Assembly: GCF_963576615.1 (NCBI RefSeq)
Contig: NC_088711.1
Span: 4,774,001-4,838,000, forward strand
Origin: Watersipora subatra
Lineage: Eukaryota > Bryozoa > Gymnolaemata > Cheilostomatida > Watersiporidae
Length of the DNA: 64,000 bases
Direction of reading: 5' to 3'
This document shows positions 36,062-48,382 of the stretch, one piece after another. Numbering within the stretch: the stretch's first letter is position 1; each line of letters begins with the position of its first letter. Position numbers and translations under genes: made by a program. The notes under the pieces were generated by a model. The model was given only the letters and a program-made list of their open reading frames with translations, was not told the origin of the DNA and made no database searches.

Positions 36062-36880
36062 TGAGGCGATTCAAAATTTTATCGATTGCGATCAATTTTT
36101 TTCAACTCCAGAAATAAATATGCAGATTCAAAAGTGGTAAGACAGTGAAAGACTGCATAAATCAAATCAAAACAGTATTTTTAATGTTTCAAAGTTTTTA
36201 TTAACTTTTAATTTTGTCAATTTAAATCGTTACGCTCAATAAAAGTGCACTTTTTAAGCTGTCAGACTAATTTTATCACTCAATTTCGATAGGATCATAT
36301 TGATTCTAAAAGCTGCTTATAAAGTCTGAAAAGTCAAGAGCAGAATTATTGAACACGTTTTATTATTTGAAACATATTTATGACAGTTTATTTGAGTTCT
36401 AATGGCATGTAGATTTGCTATGCTTTGGTTTGAAGGATAATACTCGCGAGAAAAAATTAGAAATTGGAGTTTTGCGATTTTCATGTTCATGACTAATTGT
36501 ATACAGTATGTATAAATAATGTTCATAACTGTGTATTATATGTAATAAATAAGTAATTTTAGTCAAACTTTGTATATTTTGCAATTTTTATGGTGCAAAA
36601 CTAACTTTGTTTCAGCAAATAACAACTTTTTCAAAATAGGAATTTTTCTGAAACTACCCTCTTTGAGGCACAGATCTACATAAAAGTAATATGAGTTGTT
36701 TATATGAATGTAATATCATTTGAAAAAGGAGACTTGGCTGGTTTGTGTGAAACTTGAATGAGTAATTTATGTCAAGTCTGTCTCTTGTAGTAATAATTTG
36801 AATTATGGCAACTTTCTGAAAAAATGTGCGGTATTTGGGGCTAATCGCCTGGAAATTAGTCGGTTGCAAATGAGTTAAGT
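36062..36880. repeat. Dispersed repeat G (inverted match to repeat F)
   Basis: Inverted copy of 29940-30750. Its right end abuts TTAA (36875-36878 region) and the left edge joins text with CCACCTCTATTTGAGTG that also occurs near 470 and 38460. Confidence 0.7.
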
Positions 36881-36968
36881 AATGAGGTCTTAGTACTTCG
36901 ATGTGTGTGAGGAAATGATTTCCCATTTTTGATGGAAAACGTGCTTCTACGTATTTTGAGGCTAGCAT

Positions 36969-38019
36969 TTTGAGGCTGTTTTGATTACACTTGGTTTCTC
37001 TTAATTTGCGCTAGATGTTTCTATTCAGAATGGCGTTGCATAAATGTTTTGCTCTGCTAAAAAATTGTTTGAACGCTAATATCGGCTAACTCGGTTGTGC
37101 AAAAAGATGGGTTGAGGTCAAAAGACATTGTGGAAGGTATTGAACAGTCAGAAAAACATGAAATCGTTCCAAACAGAAGCAACCATCAGAAGGCAACTGG
37201 CCGAGCAAATGATGCTCAAAATAATATTTTGTTTTGAAAATGTTAATATTTGTTTTAAGATCTTAATTTTTGTTGCTGTATGTATTATAATTATGGTTTG
37301 CTTATGTCACTCGTTCTTGAATATATATTTGTAGCATTTGATAGATTATTATTATAAAACATAAAATTTGCACATTGTGGAGACTTTTACGTCCCGCTTA
37401 TAATTACTTGGGGTTGCTTGAAGAAGGAATGTTTCACTGCTAGTCTTTGTTATATTTAGACTACCGTGAAGTTTGTAAAACATAACTTCGCATAAACTAG
37501 GCGAAAATATTACATAATACTAATTAATTAATAAAACATAAACTGAACAATACAATAGCGTAAAATAGCACACAGTATCTGATATAGAAGTCATGAAACT
37601 AATGCTGGTGGTTGCCTAACCTTTCCATTAAAAGTCTTCCAATTGCCAAAATTAACTTTGTTGAAACATTTATCTTTACAGCAAATAAAAGGTATTACAT
37701 CGAAAATACATACACTAAATTCACTGACCTTTGTCTCCTTTTAACAGCCTTTGTTTAATAACATTGTTCTGTAGTAAACACTGTTTCCAGTACTAAGGCT
37801 TCTAAATTAACTGTTTCCAGTACTAAGGCTTCCAATTAACTGGCTCTGAAATCGGCTGACTTATTTGAATTTAAAGATACAACGCAACGGGCCAACGCAA
37901 CGGGCCAACAGTAAAAACATATGGAATTCACAACCAACGCTCATAGGTGTGTTTGAAAAGGTTTCTACACACATTTATAGCATCTTATTTGATATCATGA
38001 TCGCGGTAATCTGAACTCA
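36969..38019. other. Gene-free stretch
   Basis: No gene. A short direct repeat, ACTGTTTCCAGTACTAAGGC, occurs twice at about 37781 and 37810; GCAACGGGCCAAC is also doubled near 37884-37910. Confidence 0.45.
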
Positions 38020-38600
38020 GCTTACAATGGGTCGACGCTGGTAACTCCTGTTCTATTTCACGTAAAAAACCAGTTTTGGCTACAAACTGTAGCAAACATA
38101 TCAATGAGTACAATAAGCTTTTACGCAACCTTGTTAAATATAGTTATAAAATGAAAGTATGCCTTCAAGTTTAAAATGAAATAAAAAACTAAAGTTCTAA
38201 CAAATGGCAACGCAGGCTCAAAGATCATCGTAGGTTAATTGTAAGCAGTAAATATCAACTGGTAGAGACATGTATCAGCTTCCACGCTGGTTTTTATTTA
38301 AAGGTCTACTACCAGTTGGAGTAAGTTAGCACATTTCTTGCATCCAAAAGGGTTAATGGCGCATCGCCTGAAAGAGAGTACAACATATAGGTTAATTTGA
38401 TTCGCCCGTAAAAGGGTTAAATTTATTTTCTCAATATTCTGACGTGGTGTTTGAAAAACACAACGTCACCCCTTATTTGAACGTCACCTCTAATAACTTG
38501 CCACTCTAAGGGAGCGGTTGAAAAATAAAGCGCCACGACGTTCAAATAAAGGCTTTATGGCAAACCTTCCATACACGAGGGAGAGGCAACTTAAATTATA
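38020..38600. repeat. Dispersed repeat H, copy 2
   Basis: Same-orientation match to the first 560 bp of the window. Contains CGCCCGTAAAAGGGTTAA at about 38403-38420, a candidate piggyBac-type end, followed by the CACCTCTAA... block. Confidence 0.55.
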
Positions 38601-38749
38601 CTTCTAAAATCTAAAACTAGGCATATACATAATGTCCCACAAATTCTTAGTATGAATTAGGCACAATAGATTACCCTACAAGATGAAAATATTCGCGGAG
38701 TTAAGTTTCGCGCAAATCGCCTTTTTCATACATATTAGCATTACACGAA

Positions 38750-39237
38750 TATTCATCGCTTTGGAGGACTTTGATGAACCAACAGCTTGTGGTAAGTAAT
38801 GAGTTTTTTCAAAACCATTTAGGCCTAATGAATTAATAATTGACTTTTACTTTGGTTCTTTGATTTATTTTTTCCATCCCTACCGCTTCGATGTTCGTTT
38901 TAGTGTGAGAGAGGAGCCCAATAATCTGCACGACCCATTTGCAGTAAAGCTAATAAACGCAGACTGCACAACGGTTAGTCATCTACCCCGTGAAATAAGT
39001 AGAGTAAGCAGCTTTTTCATCATATACGGAGGCACAATCACCGCAAGATTGATGGATATCATTCCTAGAAGATCACCAATCATTCAGGGAGGTCTTGAAA
39101 TTGAGATAATAGTGACCGCAGCTGCTAACAAGGAGTATATATCTGTTTTAAAAAAAGGAACAAGAGCGCCTTTACGATCACCAATTTTTGGCCAACCAGC
39201 AGACTGTTGCAATAGTAAGCCACGAGGAGAGCTCTGA
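38750..39237 (+). pseudogene. HIRAN-like domain ORF in copy M
   Basis: A first exon ends ...FDEPTACG with donor GTAAGT (38793). After a 110-bp intron the second exon starts at 38904 behind CGTTTTAG. It reads REEPNNLHDPFAVKLINADC, VSHLPREISRVSSFFIIYGG and IIQGGLEIEIIVTAA. The pattern R-E-x-N-N-x-x-D-P-x-A-V, then H-x-P, then GG..I, is that of HIRAN domains, which bind DNA 3' ends or sit in SWI2/SNF2 helicases. Here it stands alone. It then shifts frame, and the tail (SHEESSDD, SYVVARES) continues in the next frame to about 39333. Confidence 0.55.
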
Positions 39238-39337
39238 TGATAACTGCCTTACCAGCTATGTAGTAGCGAGAGAATCGATTTTAACGTCTACCCAAGACAG
39301 TGACAACAATATAGCGCTGCTATTACCAAAATAACTA

Positions 39338-41152
39338 CCCTACAGGATGAAAATATTCGTTGGTTATAAAAATTCGCGATTTCGTGAACAGTCAATTCCG
39401 CGAATTATTAAATTCCGTGACTAATTAGTTCTATTTTTAATCACAAGGGAGAATAACTACTGCATCAAATTAAAAACTAGCCGCTAGGCTAGTTTTTAAT
39501 ATAAATACTAAACGTAGTTGAGTTCCAAAACATTTTTAAAATCATTGCCTGGGCTTTGAGCTAACACCATTGCCAATGCATTACATTTCTTTACAAAATT
39601 ATTCAAGGTTGTCACAAGATATGCAGAATAGCGTCATCGCAAAAATAGCCGCTAGGCAGAAGTACTAAATGTAGCCGAGTTCCAAAACTTCTTTAAAATC
39701 ATCGCCTGGCTTCGAGTTTTATTGCCATTGCATCAAACTTTACAAAATTATTCAAGGTTTTCACAAGTTATTCAGCATGGCATCGTCATCGCAAAAATCT
39801 CTCCTACAGTTTTTACATTGAAATCAACTTCATCAACCTCTAATACCGAAGTTTATGATGATAATAATTCTGATCTGGACATTATGGTATGTATTTGATT
39901 TGCAGTGCAGCTACAGTTTTTCCATAATTAACTGCATTAGTTAATTCTTTTGTTTAAAAACTGATCGCTTTCATTAAATACTTCAGCTATTGTTTTTGTA
40001 CTTCCTTAACACTTATTAATATTTTTCTTTTTTGTGTTTACTGCAGATTGAAAATGAAACAACCTACTCCGATTACGAAAACTAGAGACAAGTAGTAATA
40101 TTCATCAAGGCAGGAATATTGGCAGAGAAGCAACCAGTCAACCTAGACCCCTTCATCGGCAACAACTCCTTGATATCGCTGCAGCAAACATGATTAAATT
40201 ATATATTTTATTTCATGTATAAATATATTATAATTTATTATAAACTTGAGTGTACAAATAAAATATTTCAAATACAAATAAAATTTTACAAGCGATGAAT
40301 GGAGTAAATATAAACAGTTTAGTCCATATGGCGGTTGTCTAGCAATAAAATTAAACTGGTACTCTTGATAAGTGAATACTAGCGTGTAATTGTGCTCTCT
40401 GACTAGTTATTTTGGTAATAGCAGCTCTGTCGCTGTCACTGTCTTGGGTAGATGTTAAAGGCGATTCTCTTGCTACTACATAACTGGTAAGAAAGTTATC
40501 ATCAGAATTCTCCTCGTGGCTTACTATTGCAAAGTTCTGCCGGTTGGCCAAAGATTTGTGCTTGTAAAGGCGTTTTTGTTCCTTTTTTAAAACAGATACA
40601 TTCTCCTCGTTAGCAGCTGCGATCACTTCTACCTCAATTTCAAGACCTCCCTGAATGATTGGTGATCTTCTAAGAATGACATCTACCACCCTTGCAGTCA
40701 TTGGTGCTTCCGTGTATGATGAAAGATCTCTCTTTCTCTCTCTCTCACACTAAAACAAATAACGAAGCGGTAGGGATGGGAAAAATAAATATTGCGTTTT
40801 ACCGAAGAACCAAAGTAAAATTCAACTGATTTAGTAAATGGTTTTGAAAAAAATCATCACTTACCACAAATTGTTGGTTCATCAAAGGCCTCCAAATCTA
40901 TGAATATTCGTGAAAACCTCTGAATGCAGCAAAAATTTTTAGCTCAGCACGATCGACCCGTAGTTGTAAGCTAAATAGAAAACGAAACACGCAATGTGCG
41001 CATGCGTAGGGTTAACTCTATTGCTAGACGTAATAGAGTTAACTCTTCATAGAGAGTGACAGTTTTCAGCCGCGAATAAATTAATCCGCGATATGCATGA
41101 AATGGCAATTTTCGCGAAATTTAACTCCGCGAATAAATTCATTCTGTAGGGT
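39338..41152 (-). mobile_element. HIRAN-carrying DNA transposon, inner copy N
   Basis: Ends CCCTACAG ... CTGTAGGG with TA duplicated at 39336-39337 and 41153-41154. Removing it restores ATAACTAGTCAGAG, exactly the sequence that N itself carries (reverse complement) at 40405-40418, so the insertion is precise. Length 1815 bp, opposite orientation to the outer copy. Confidence 0.85.
40351..40745 (-). pseudogene. Truncated HIRAN-like ORF in copy N
   Basis: The minus strand gives MTARVVDVILRRSPIIQGGL, EIEVEVIAAANEENVSVLKK and a tail SHEENSDDNFLTSYVVARES. Compared with copy M, about 110 bp covering the NNLHDPFAV half are missing. The gap is bridged by a GA-rich run (GTGAGAGAGAGAAAGAGAGA on the gene strand), as if slippage between GAGAG tracts removed it. 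Confidence 0.6.
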
Positions 41153-42072
41153 AGTCAGAGAGCACCACTACACTCTAGTATTTACTTATCAAGAGTATCA
41201 GTTTAATTTTATTGCCAGACAACCACCATATGGGCCAAACTGTTTTTATTTACTCCATTCATTGTTTGTAAAATTTGATTTGTATTTGAAATATGGTATT
41301 TTAACACTCAAGTTTGTAATTAATTATAGTGTATTTATACATAAAAATATCTCTAAAAATCCTTAGAAATATCTATATAGATTTATATCTATATATAAAA
41401 TATGTATTTATATATTCTGAATATATATATCTCTACATATGAATATATATAATATAATCATGTTTCCTATATTCCTGCCTTGGTGAACCCATTCCGTATG
41501 GTAGCTCTCTGTGATAGTATAACAGAAAGTGGCTGTAAATCTGTGAAAGCTGCTAGCAATAGAGTAAAACCTTCACTTGCGTATACTACGTATTTAGGTT
41601 TCTGTTTAGCTAAGAATTTTATGTCGATCATGCTAAGCTATAAATTTTGGGCTTTATACAGAGGTTTTCATGAATGTTTATTGAGTTGGAGGCCTTTGGT
41701 GAACCAACAATTTGTGGTAAGTTATGAGTTTTTTTCAACGTAAAGGACTGCAGGAGATTTTTTTCGATGGTGATGCCGTGCCGAATTCCGAATAACTTGT
41801 GGCAACTTTGAATAATTTTGTAAAGTAGTGTGATGCATTAGCAATGGGATTAACTCAAAGCCCCGGCGATGATTTAAAAAAAATTTAGCACTTAGCTACG
41901 TTTACTACTTCTGCTAAAAACTAGCGACTAGTTTTTAATTTGAGGCAGTAGTTATTCTCCCTTGTGTTTAAAAATAGAACTAATTATTTGCGAAATTTAA
42001 TAATTCGCGGAATCGTCATTTCGCGAAGTCGCGATTTATTAAATCCATCGAATATTTTCATCCTGGAGGGTA

Positions 42073-44113
42073 TCTGTTGCATACAAATCTACACAAAAGC
42101 TGTTTGTGGAACGTGGCTGTTTCCACACCTGCCTTCACTTTAATTTTTGCGGCAATTCTCTCTCTTGGAGCCTGTCTTAAGTATTCCAGCTCGCTGCCTT
42201 AAATAGTTGTTTTAGCTCTTTGTGTTTATTTTAAACTGTGACTATTCACAACAATGAAATAAATTATTCACCTGGTGACTGCGAAGCTTACGGGCATAAA
42301 AAGCATTGTATTCAAATTAATCCATCTTTTTTTCCAACGAAGTGACTACAAATTTTTATTTCAGATTTAATCGCTTCCATGGCAGGTTTTCAATCATCTA
42401 TAGCTGTATGCGCATAAAATCTATGTAATCAGTGACTTTTCGGGTTCCACGTTAAATTAACTTGTCAATCAACCATAACATTTTTGAAAAGTATCAACTG
42501 ATTGCAAAATCCAACTTAGTTGTCAAGGCATCCATTTTGTAAAGTATATTTTAATCCCACGACCAAAAGAGCGGAGCGAAGTTTAAGAGTTTTTATGATA
42601 AATGCATGTGCACACAACTTACAAAAATTTTTCATCAACAACGTCGCAAACCCTTGTACAGAAATCTCATCAACAAATTTAACTATCGTTTTGTAGAGTC
42701 GTTAAAGTATAATAACGATGCAAAACACATATAAGCCTATTTAAATATGTTACCAAGTCTTTGTAAATTGTCGACAGTATCTTAAAACTTACCCATCTGA
42801 TCGGATTATACACAAATAGACAGATTAATTTGGCTGAAAATTGCCACAAAACGCTTGAAAAGCTTGGTTTAATAAAAGTTAAGACCGGCCTATGATACGC
42901 CAATAAAGCCGTGCGACAGATAATAGAACTATTTAGCAGTGCGCATTTCATGAGAAAACCGTACTCATTTCACCAGTCTATGGCGTTGTTTACTTGTAAT
43001 CGAATTTATCCGAAGGTTTCTGTAATAAACATAGACCATTTGAGGCATAGACCGATTTACAGGTACGAAATCATGGTACACAGTTTATTAGCCTATGTTT
43101 TTTTGTCCAATCACCGAAGGTTTCGTTAAGTTATTTAAAACGTTAGCTGAAATTCTTTACAACTTATGTACCAGCTAGGCCGAACTACAATGCCCCTTTA
43201 TGACGAGAGCATTTTTTTATTTTGCTGCAGTTTGCAGAAAACTTCCAGACGCGTGAACGCTCATACTTGCTTTCTGTTTAAGATCGCTATCAAAACCATT
43301 CTACATTCAACACAACCAACTTTCAAACTGTGTATAGTACACAGTAGCTTGCCATTTTACTTCTAATTTTGCATTTCAGAGTTATAATAAACATATTTCC
43401 TTATTGTTGTTGTTAAATTACAAACATTACAGTAGGTTAGGCCTACAGCTTTAATTAATTAATGACTTGTTAACAATTTCGCTAGGGAGCGCATCACTCG
43501 ATTAGCTATCAATGCTCAAATCCTACAACGTAAAAGAGAGGAGACTAGATTGCGTGACCTTTAACAGAACGCTGAACTTATCTAACTTTTTTATATTTGT
43601 TGAAATTGTTATTTGCACCTTTTTGAAGTCGTGCTCCCTCAAATTTATTTTATGTCATCTCGAACTACTTTCATTTACACTATACTCTGCCAATTCCTGC
43701 TGACAACTACTTTTTCAACAACCAGCACTGCCATTTCTTTTTTCCGTTATCACTTATTCCATTATCAGGTCGTGGGATGTATGACAGGGGAATTTCTAGT
43801 TGATTAACATATTTGTCAGAGTCATTCATTATCTGTGTAGCCAAAGAATTTTTCATTGGTTGACTACCGCCTTAAATGCATGTATGAACTAAGCCTGAAT
43901 GCATTATAGTCAACAATTACATGTATGTGTTAGGCCTTCATAAAGCCATTTTGTTTTATTGCTAAAATTGGATCCAACCTGGAAATTTTGAGCGTATTCT
44001 AATGTCATAGGCCATAAGGAACTTTATGAATATAGCTATCGAGATCCAACTTTAGTAGCACATTAAAAGTCAAATTACCCTTAACATTAGGATGCTTATA
44101 CATCCCAGGCTAC
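42073..44113. other. Gene-free stretch
   Basis: No gene or dispersed repeat recognised. Confidence 0.4.
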
Positions 44114-45497
44114 CAGCCTCACCTTGAGTTGTTACTGCACAGCCACACATTGAGTTGTTATCCCACAGCCTTACTTTGAGTTGTTACTCAACAGTCTCAC
44201 CTTGAGTTGTTACTCCACAGCCTCACCTTGAGTTGTTACTCCACAACCTCACCCTGAGTTGTTACTCTACAGCCTCACCGTGAGTTGTTACTCTACAGCC
44301 TCATCTTGAGTTGTTACTCCACAGCTTCACCTTGAGTTGTTACTCCACAGCCTCACCTTGAGTTGTTACTCCATAGCCTCACCCTGAGTTGTTACTCAAC
44401 ATTCTCACCTTGAGTAGTTACTCAACAGCCTAACCTTGAGCTGTTACTGCACAGCCTCACCTTGAGTTGTTACTCCACAGCCTCACCTTGAGTTGTTACT
44501 CCACAGCCTCACCTTGAGTTGTTACTCCACAGCCTCACCTTGAGTTGTTACTCCATAGCCTAACCCTGAGTTGTTACTGCACAGCCTCACCTTGAGTTGT
44601 TACTGCACAGCCTCACCTTGAGTTGTTACTCCACAGCCTCACCCTGAGTTGTTACTCCATAGCCTCACCTTGAGTTGTTACTCCATAGCCTCACCTTGAG
44701 TTGTTACTCCATAGCCTCACCTTGAGTTGTTACTCAACAGCCCCACTTTGAGTTGTTACTCCATAGCCTCACCTTGAGTTGTTACTCAACAGCCCCACTT
44801 TGAGTTGTTACTCAACAGCCTCACCTTGAGTTGTTACTCCACAGCCTCACCCTGAGTTATTACTCTATAGCCTCACCTTGAGTTGTTACTCAACAGCCCC
44901 ACCTTGAGTTGTTACTCCATAGCCTCACCTTGAGTTGTTACTCAACAGCCCCACTTTGAGTTGTTACTCCATAGCCTCACCTTGAGTTGTTACTCAACAG
45001 CCTCACTTTGAGTTGTTACTGCACAGCCTCACCTTGAGTTGTTACTCCACAGCCTCACCTTGAGTTGTTACTCCACAGCCTCACCTTGAGTTGTTACTCC
45101 ACAGCCTCACCTTGAGTTGTTACTCCATAGCCTAACCCTGAGTTGTTACTGCACAGCCTCACCTTGAGTTGTTACTGCACAGCCTCACCTTGAGTTGTTA
45201 CTCCACAGCCTCACCCTGAGTTGTTACTCCATAGCCTCACCTTGAGTTGTTACTCCACAGCCCCACCTTGAGTTGTTACTCCATAGCCTCACCTTGAGTT
45301 GTTACTCAACAGCCCCACTTTGAGTTGTTACTCCATAGCCTCACCTTGAGTTGTTACTCAACAGCCTCACTTTGAGTTGTTACTCAACAGCCTCACCTTG
45401 AGTTGTTACTCCATAGCCTCACCTTGAGTTGTTACTCCATAGCCTCACCTTGAGTTGTTACTCAACAGCCGCACCATGAGTTGCTACTCTACAACCT
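44114..45497. repeat. 26-bp satellite, about 53 units, with 572-bp higher-order period
   Basis: Units are variants of TTGAGTTGTTACTCCACAGCCTCACC in register. Variant units (for example the one reading CCTAACCCTGAG, at 44561 and 45133) recur exactly 572 bp apart, which is 22 units, and the flanking variant order is largely preserved over several hundred bp. No open reading frame persists. Confidence 0.95.
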
Positions 45498-46466
45498 CAT
45501 CTAGCGTTTATCTGTTTCACCTAATTCAATGCAACATAAACTTGCTGTCTAAAGTGCTTCAACATTCCAGCAATTCTACGATATCAATCAGACCATAATT
45601 TGAAAAAAACAGACCATTAATTATGAAATAACCAAACTGAAACGAGAGCTGATGTTGATACAGCCATAATGAACATATAGTTGATGATAAGATTGTCTAA
45701 CCTACTGCATTGTCAGATTGTGTAGTGTATGTGATATTAGGCCAAGTGATCATGTGACATCTACCGATCAATCGATCAATCACGCATTGCTGTTATCGGA
45801 AGTGAAGGGAAGGCATGTCTTTCATTTTGCAATACTGTAATTATTCACACAAACTAAAATTATATTATCAGCTATGATGTGTATTGGCATAATAATAAGT
45901 GATTTGCCTAATCTGATATTCTTTCACCATCTATGAATATTTAATTGAGTTGTTTTTATATTTTTACTGTAGCTGATTATTGCAGGATTTGCATATCTCA
46001 TTTTTATGATATTTATACATGTTTGAGCAGAACCTTTAAAGTTTTAGTAGTTAAACACTTTGGTCATTGTTGAAATATTGCAATGTCGATATGACAAAGG
46101 TTGTAATGACAGATGTAGGGAATTGAGGTTTGATAATGAAGGACTTACAATGATAGCAGCAGTAAGATTTGTTTATTTTCAATAATTTGTAGTTTGTTTT
46201 AAACTTGGTTCCATAGTAATATTACCAATTACATTAAATCAGCTAATCTAGTTTGTGAATGGATATGAACTTTACTTACCACTAGTGCACAAAGCCAATG
46301 AGGTCATGGAAATTATGATAAAATAATAAAGGTGACTGCTGTCAATTAAAGAAAGAATAAAATAGTGATTTGCTGATCAGAGCAGTGCGGCAGCAAGTAT
46401 CAAATGTGTCACTCAATCTTGAACAGCGACGCCTGGAGGACTGTCGAGTAGGGTTATGACAGCTTA
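45498..46466. other. Gene-free stretch
   Basis: No gene. GATCAATCGATCAATCACGC near 45770 is a short internal repeat. Confidence 0.45.
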
Positions 46467-46825
46467 AGCCTGGTTTCCATATAAGTTGCAAAGCACCGGC
46501 GACAGCACCGCAGGCTATTAGCGTTAAAATGGGAACTTATGTGCCGGGTACCGCCGAGAACCGCCGGTAGTTGCCTGCGGCAACACAATAGTTTAGCGCT
46601 GCTCAAATTTCGCGAAAGGCTGTAGGCAAAACCTTCTCGAAACGCACTGTACAGGTGAAGGTCACCATTATCAAAACGTCATGGCGAGCTAACATTCTAT
46701 TTGATTATGCGGTTATGTTTAGCGATGCAGCTTTATATGTGAACAGATGCCGCCGAGCCTAGTGTTGCAAGCGTTTTGCTGCGAAGTGACCGTCGGAGCC
46801 TCGCAATCGATATGGAAACCAGGCT
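46467..46825. mobile_element. PIF/Harbinger-like MITE
   Basis: Terminal inverted repeats AGCCTGGTTTCCATAT flanked by TTA on both sides (46464-46466 and 46826-46828), the 3-bp TWA-type target of Harbinger elements. It is 359 bp, GC-richer than its flanks (GCCGGGTACCGCCGAG), and has no ORF. Confidence 0.75.
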
Positions 46826-46828
46826 TTA

Positions 46829-47892
46829 ATTAAATGATGTTGGGAAGTGTGTTTTACCTTAAACACATATTTTGCACACATTGGCTCTAGATAGGTGTTT
46901 AGCTGTGTAATGTTTGCCATATACAGCCGCTCAGTATAGAATTTTATCCATGAGTATATGATACGGAGGTAGAGGCTTTGATGCCTTTCTAGTAGGTCTG
47001 TTGATTGGCGTAAAACAGTTATACTAAGCTGGCACTGCATAAAACAGTATTGGAATAATCCGTCTTTGATAAAATTTTACAAGGCTTTTGGCATTTACCT
47101 TCTGGCGTTTCGGCATAAGTAGTAATCCATGAACAGCAGACCTAGATTTATCTATAACTAAATTAATATGCTCATTGAAGTGCAAGTGGTTATCCGTGTT
47201 CAGTCCAAAAAACTTTGCAGATTGAGTTTGATGGATATGAATGTCTATATGTTTGTCATCTGTTTAGGTTTGTAATGGACCTGCTCAACTGCTATGAGCG
47301 CACATATCAAACACTTCTAATTCCATAAGGAAATTACTCGGCGTTCAAACACAGTGTTCCCTTCACCCCTTCATGATTCAGCTTTTGCGGCTTCAGCACT
47401 TCGTGGGGTAAAAATTATTCATCAAAAATTTTAAATTAAAGAAATACAAATACATAAATCTCTCTCATACTCCGTCCTTGTGAGATTCCTCCATGAGCAT
47501 CATTGTGCTAGGAGTCGTCACATCTCCTCCAGTTTTTCCTGCATCATTTAAGACCTCACCGAAGGAGCAGTAAAGCTCTCATTAACCTGTATAGTCATCA
47601 TTTTCTTCGCCTGATCATACTGCGCCGGTCTTTTCACTGCCGTATACATAAAGATCAAGCTAAGAGAAGCATTTGTCAAAAATGAATTATGAACATTGTT
47701 TAAATAGGTTTTAAAAAATATCCAGTGTACAGTATATTTACACTTTCTATGTACAAGCTTTTAAAGACATTTTTAATGGTGTAACTACCAACTTATAATG
47801 TTATTAATATTGTATACCTGTACATATAAAATTGTGCATATATTCATCGATATAGATGTGACGCTACTTCGCGGATTTTCACTTGTCAAGTA
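46829..47892. other. Gene-free stretch
   Basis: No gene confirmed. The 93-codon open frame on the minus strand (47040-46759) overlaps the MITE end and is judged accidental. Confidence 0.4.
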
Positions 47893-48214
47893 CAGTCAAA
47901 CATGAATAACTCGTCCACGGATAGCTCGAACACATGGTTAATTCGAACGGTTTCTTTGGTCCGTTCCCACGCAATGATAAATTGCTATAGATAACTCGAA
48001 CTCAACACTGTTAATTCGAACTGTTTTTTTGCCCAACGGCTACCGAAACGGTTGTTATCGCTTTAGAAAATCACTTTATTCAAAGCCATAGAGGTAGCCC
48101 TCATCTTTTCGTAATTCATAAGCGTTGTTATTACCACCATCGGCAAAATAATTTTGTCAACGACTTTTCTAAAGGTTTGGTCAAATTTGATTTATACTGC
48201 TATACGATTAATAG

Positions 48215-48336
48215 CACGGGCTTGCCGGGTCACGCGCGCAAGGATTTTCGCCACGCACATACAAAACAAAAACAGCATGTTGTTTTGTATGTGCGTGGCG
48301 AAAATCCAATTGAGTGCGTGACCCGGCTAGCCCGTG
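48215..48336. repeat. 122-bp GC-rich palindrome
   Basis: CACGGGCTTGCCGGGTCACG at the left pairs with CGTGACCCGGCTAGCCCGTG at the right; the inner part CGCCACGCACATACAAAACA pairs with TGTTTTGTATGTGCGTGGCG. Likely a tiny fold-back MITE inside copy L. Confidence 0.9.
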
Positions 48337-48346
48337 ACGAATAGTT

Positions 48347-48382
48347 TTCCGACGTTGATTCCGTGTTGAATCAACGTCGGAA
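48347..48382. repeat. Perfect 14-bp stem hairpin
   Basis: TTCCGACGTTGATT, 8-nt loop, then AATCAACGTCGGAA. It lies 10 bp from the larger palindrome. Confidence 0.9.

Larger units (their letters stand above)
38674..42070 (+). mobile_element. HIRAN-carrying DNA transposon, outer copy M
   Basis: The element begins CCCTACAAGATGAAAATATT after TA (38672-38673) and ends with the inverted AATATTTTCATCCTGGAGGG before TA (42071-42072). It is split by a second copy of the same family at 39338-41152. A further fragment of the family's first exon lies at 41625-41750 (GAACCAACAATTTGTGGTAA). A TA target and an AT-rich sub-terminal region with CGCGAA motifs suggest a Tc1/mariner-class mover, but no transposase is seen. 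Confidence 0.7.

Noticed and set aside
44114-45497. CRISPR-like repeat array
   Set aside because: Units are contiguous, without unique spacers, and the genome is eukaryotic; it is a satellite. The same applies to 63141-63300.
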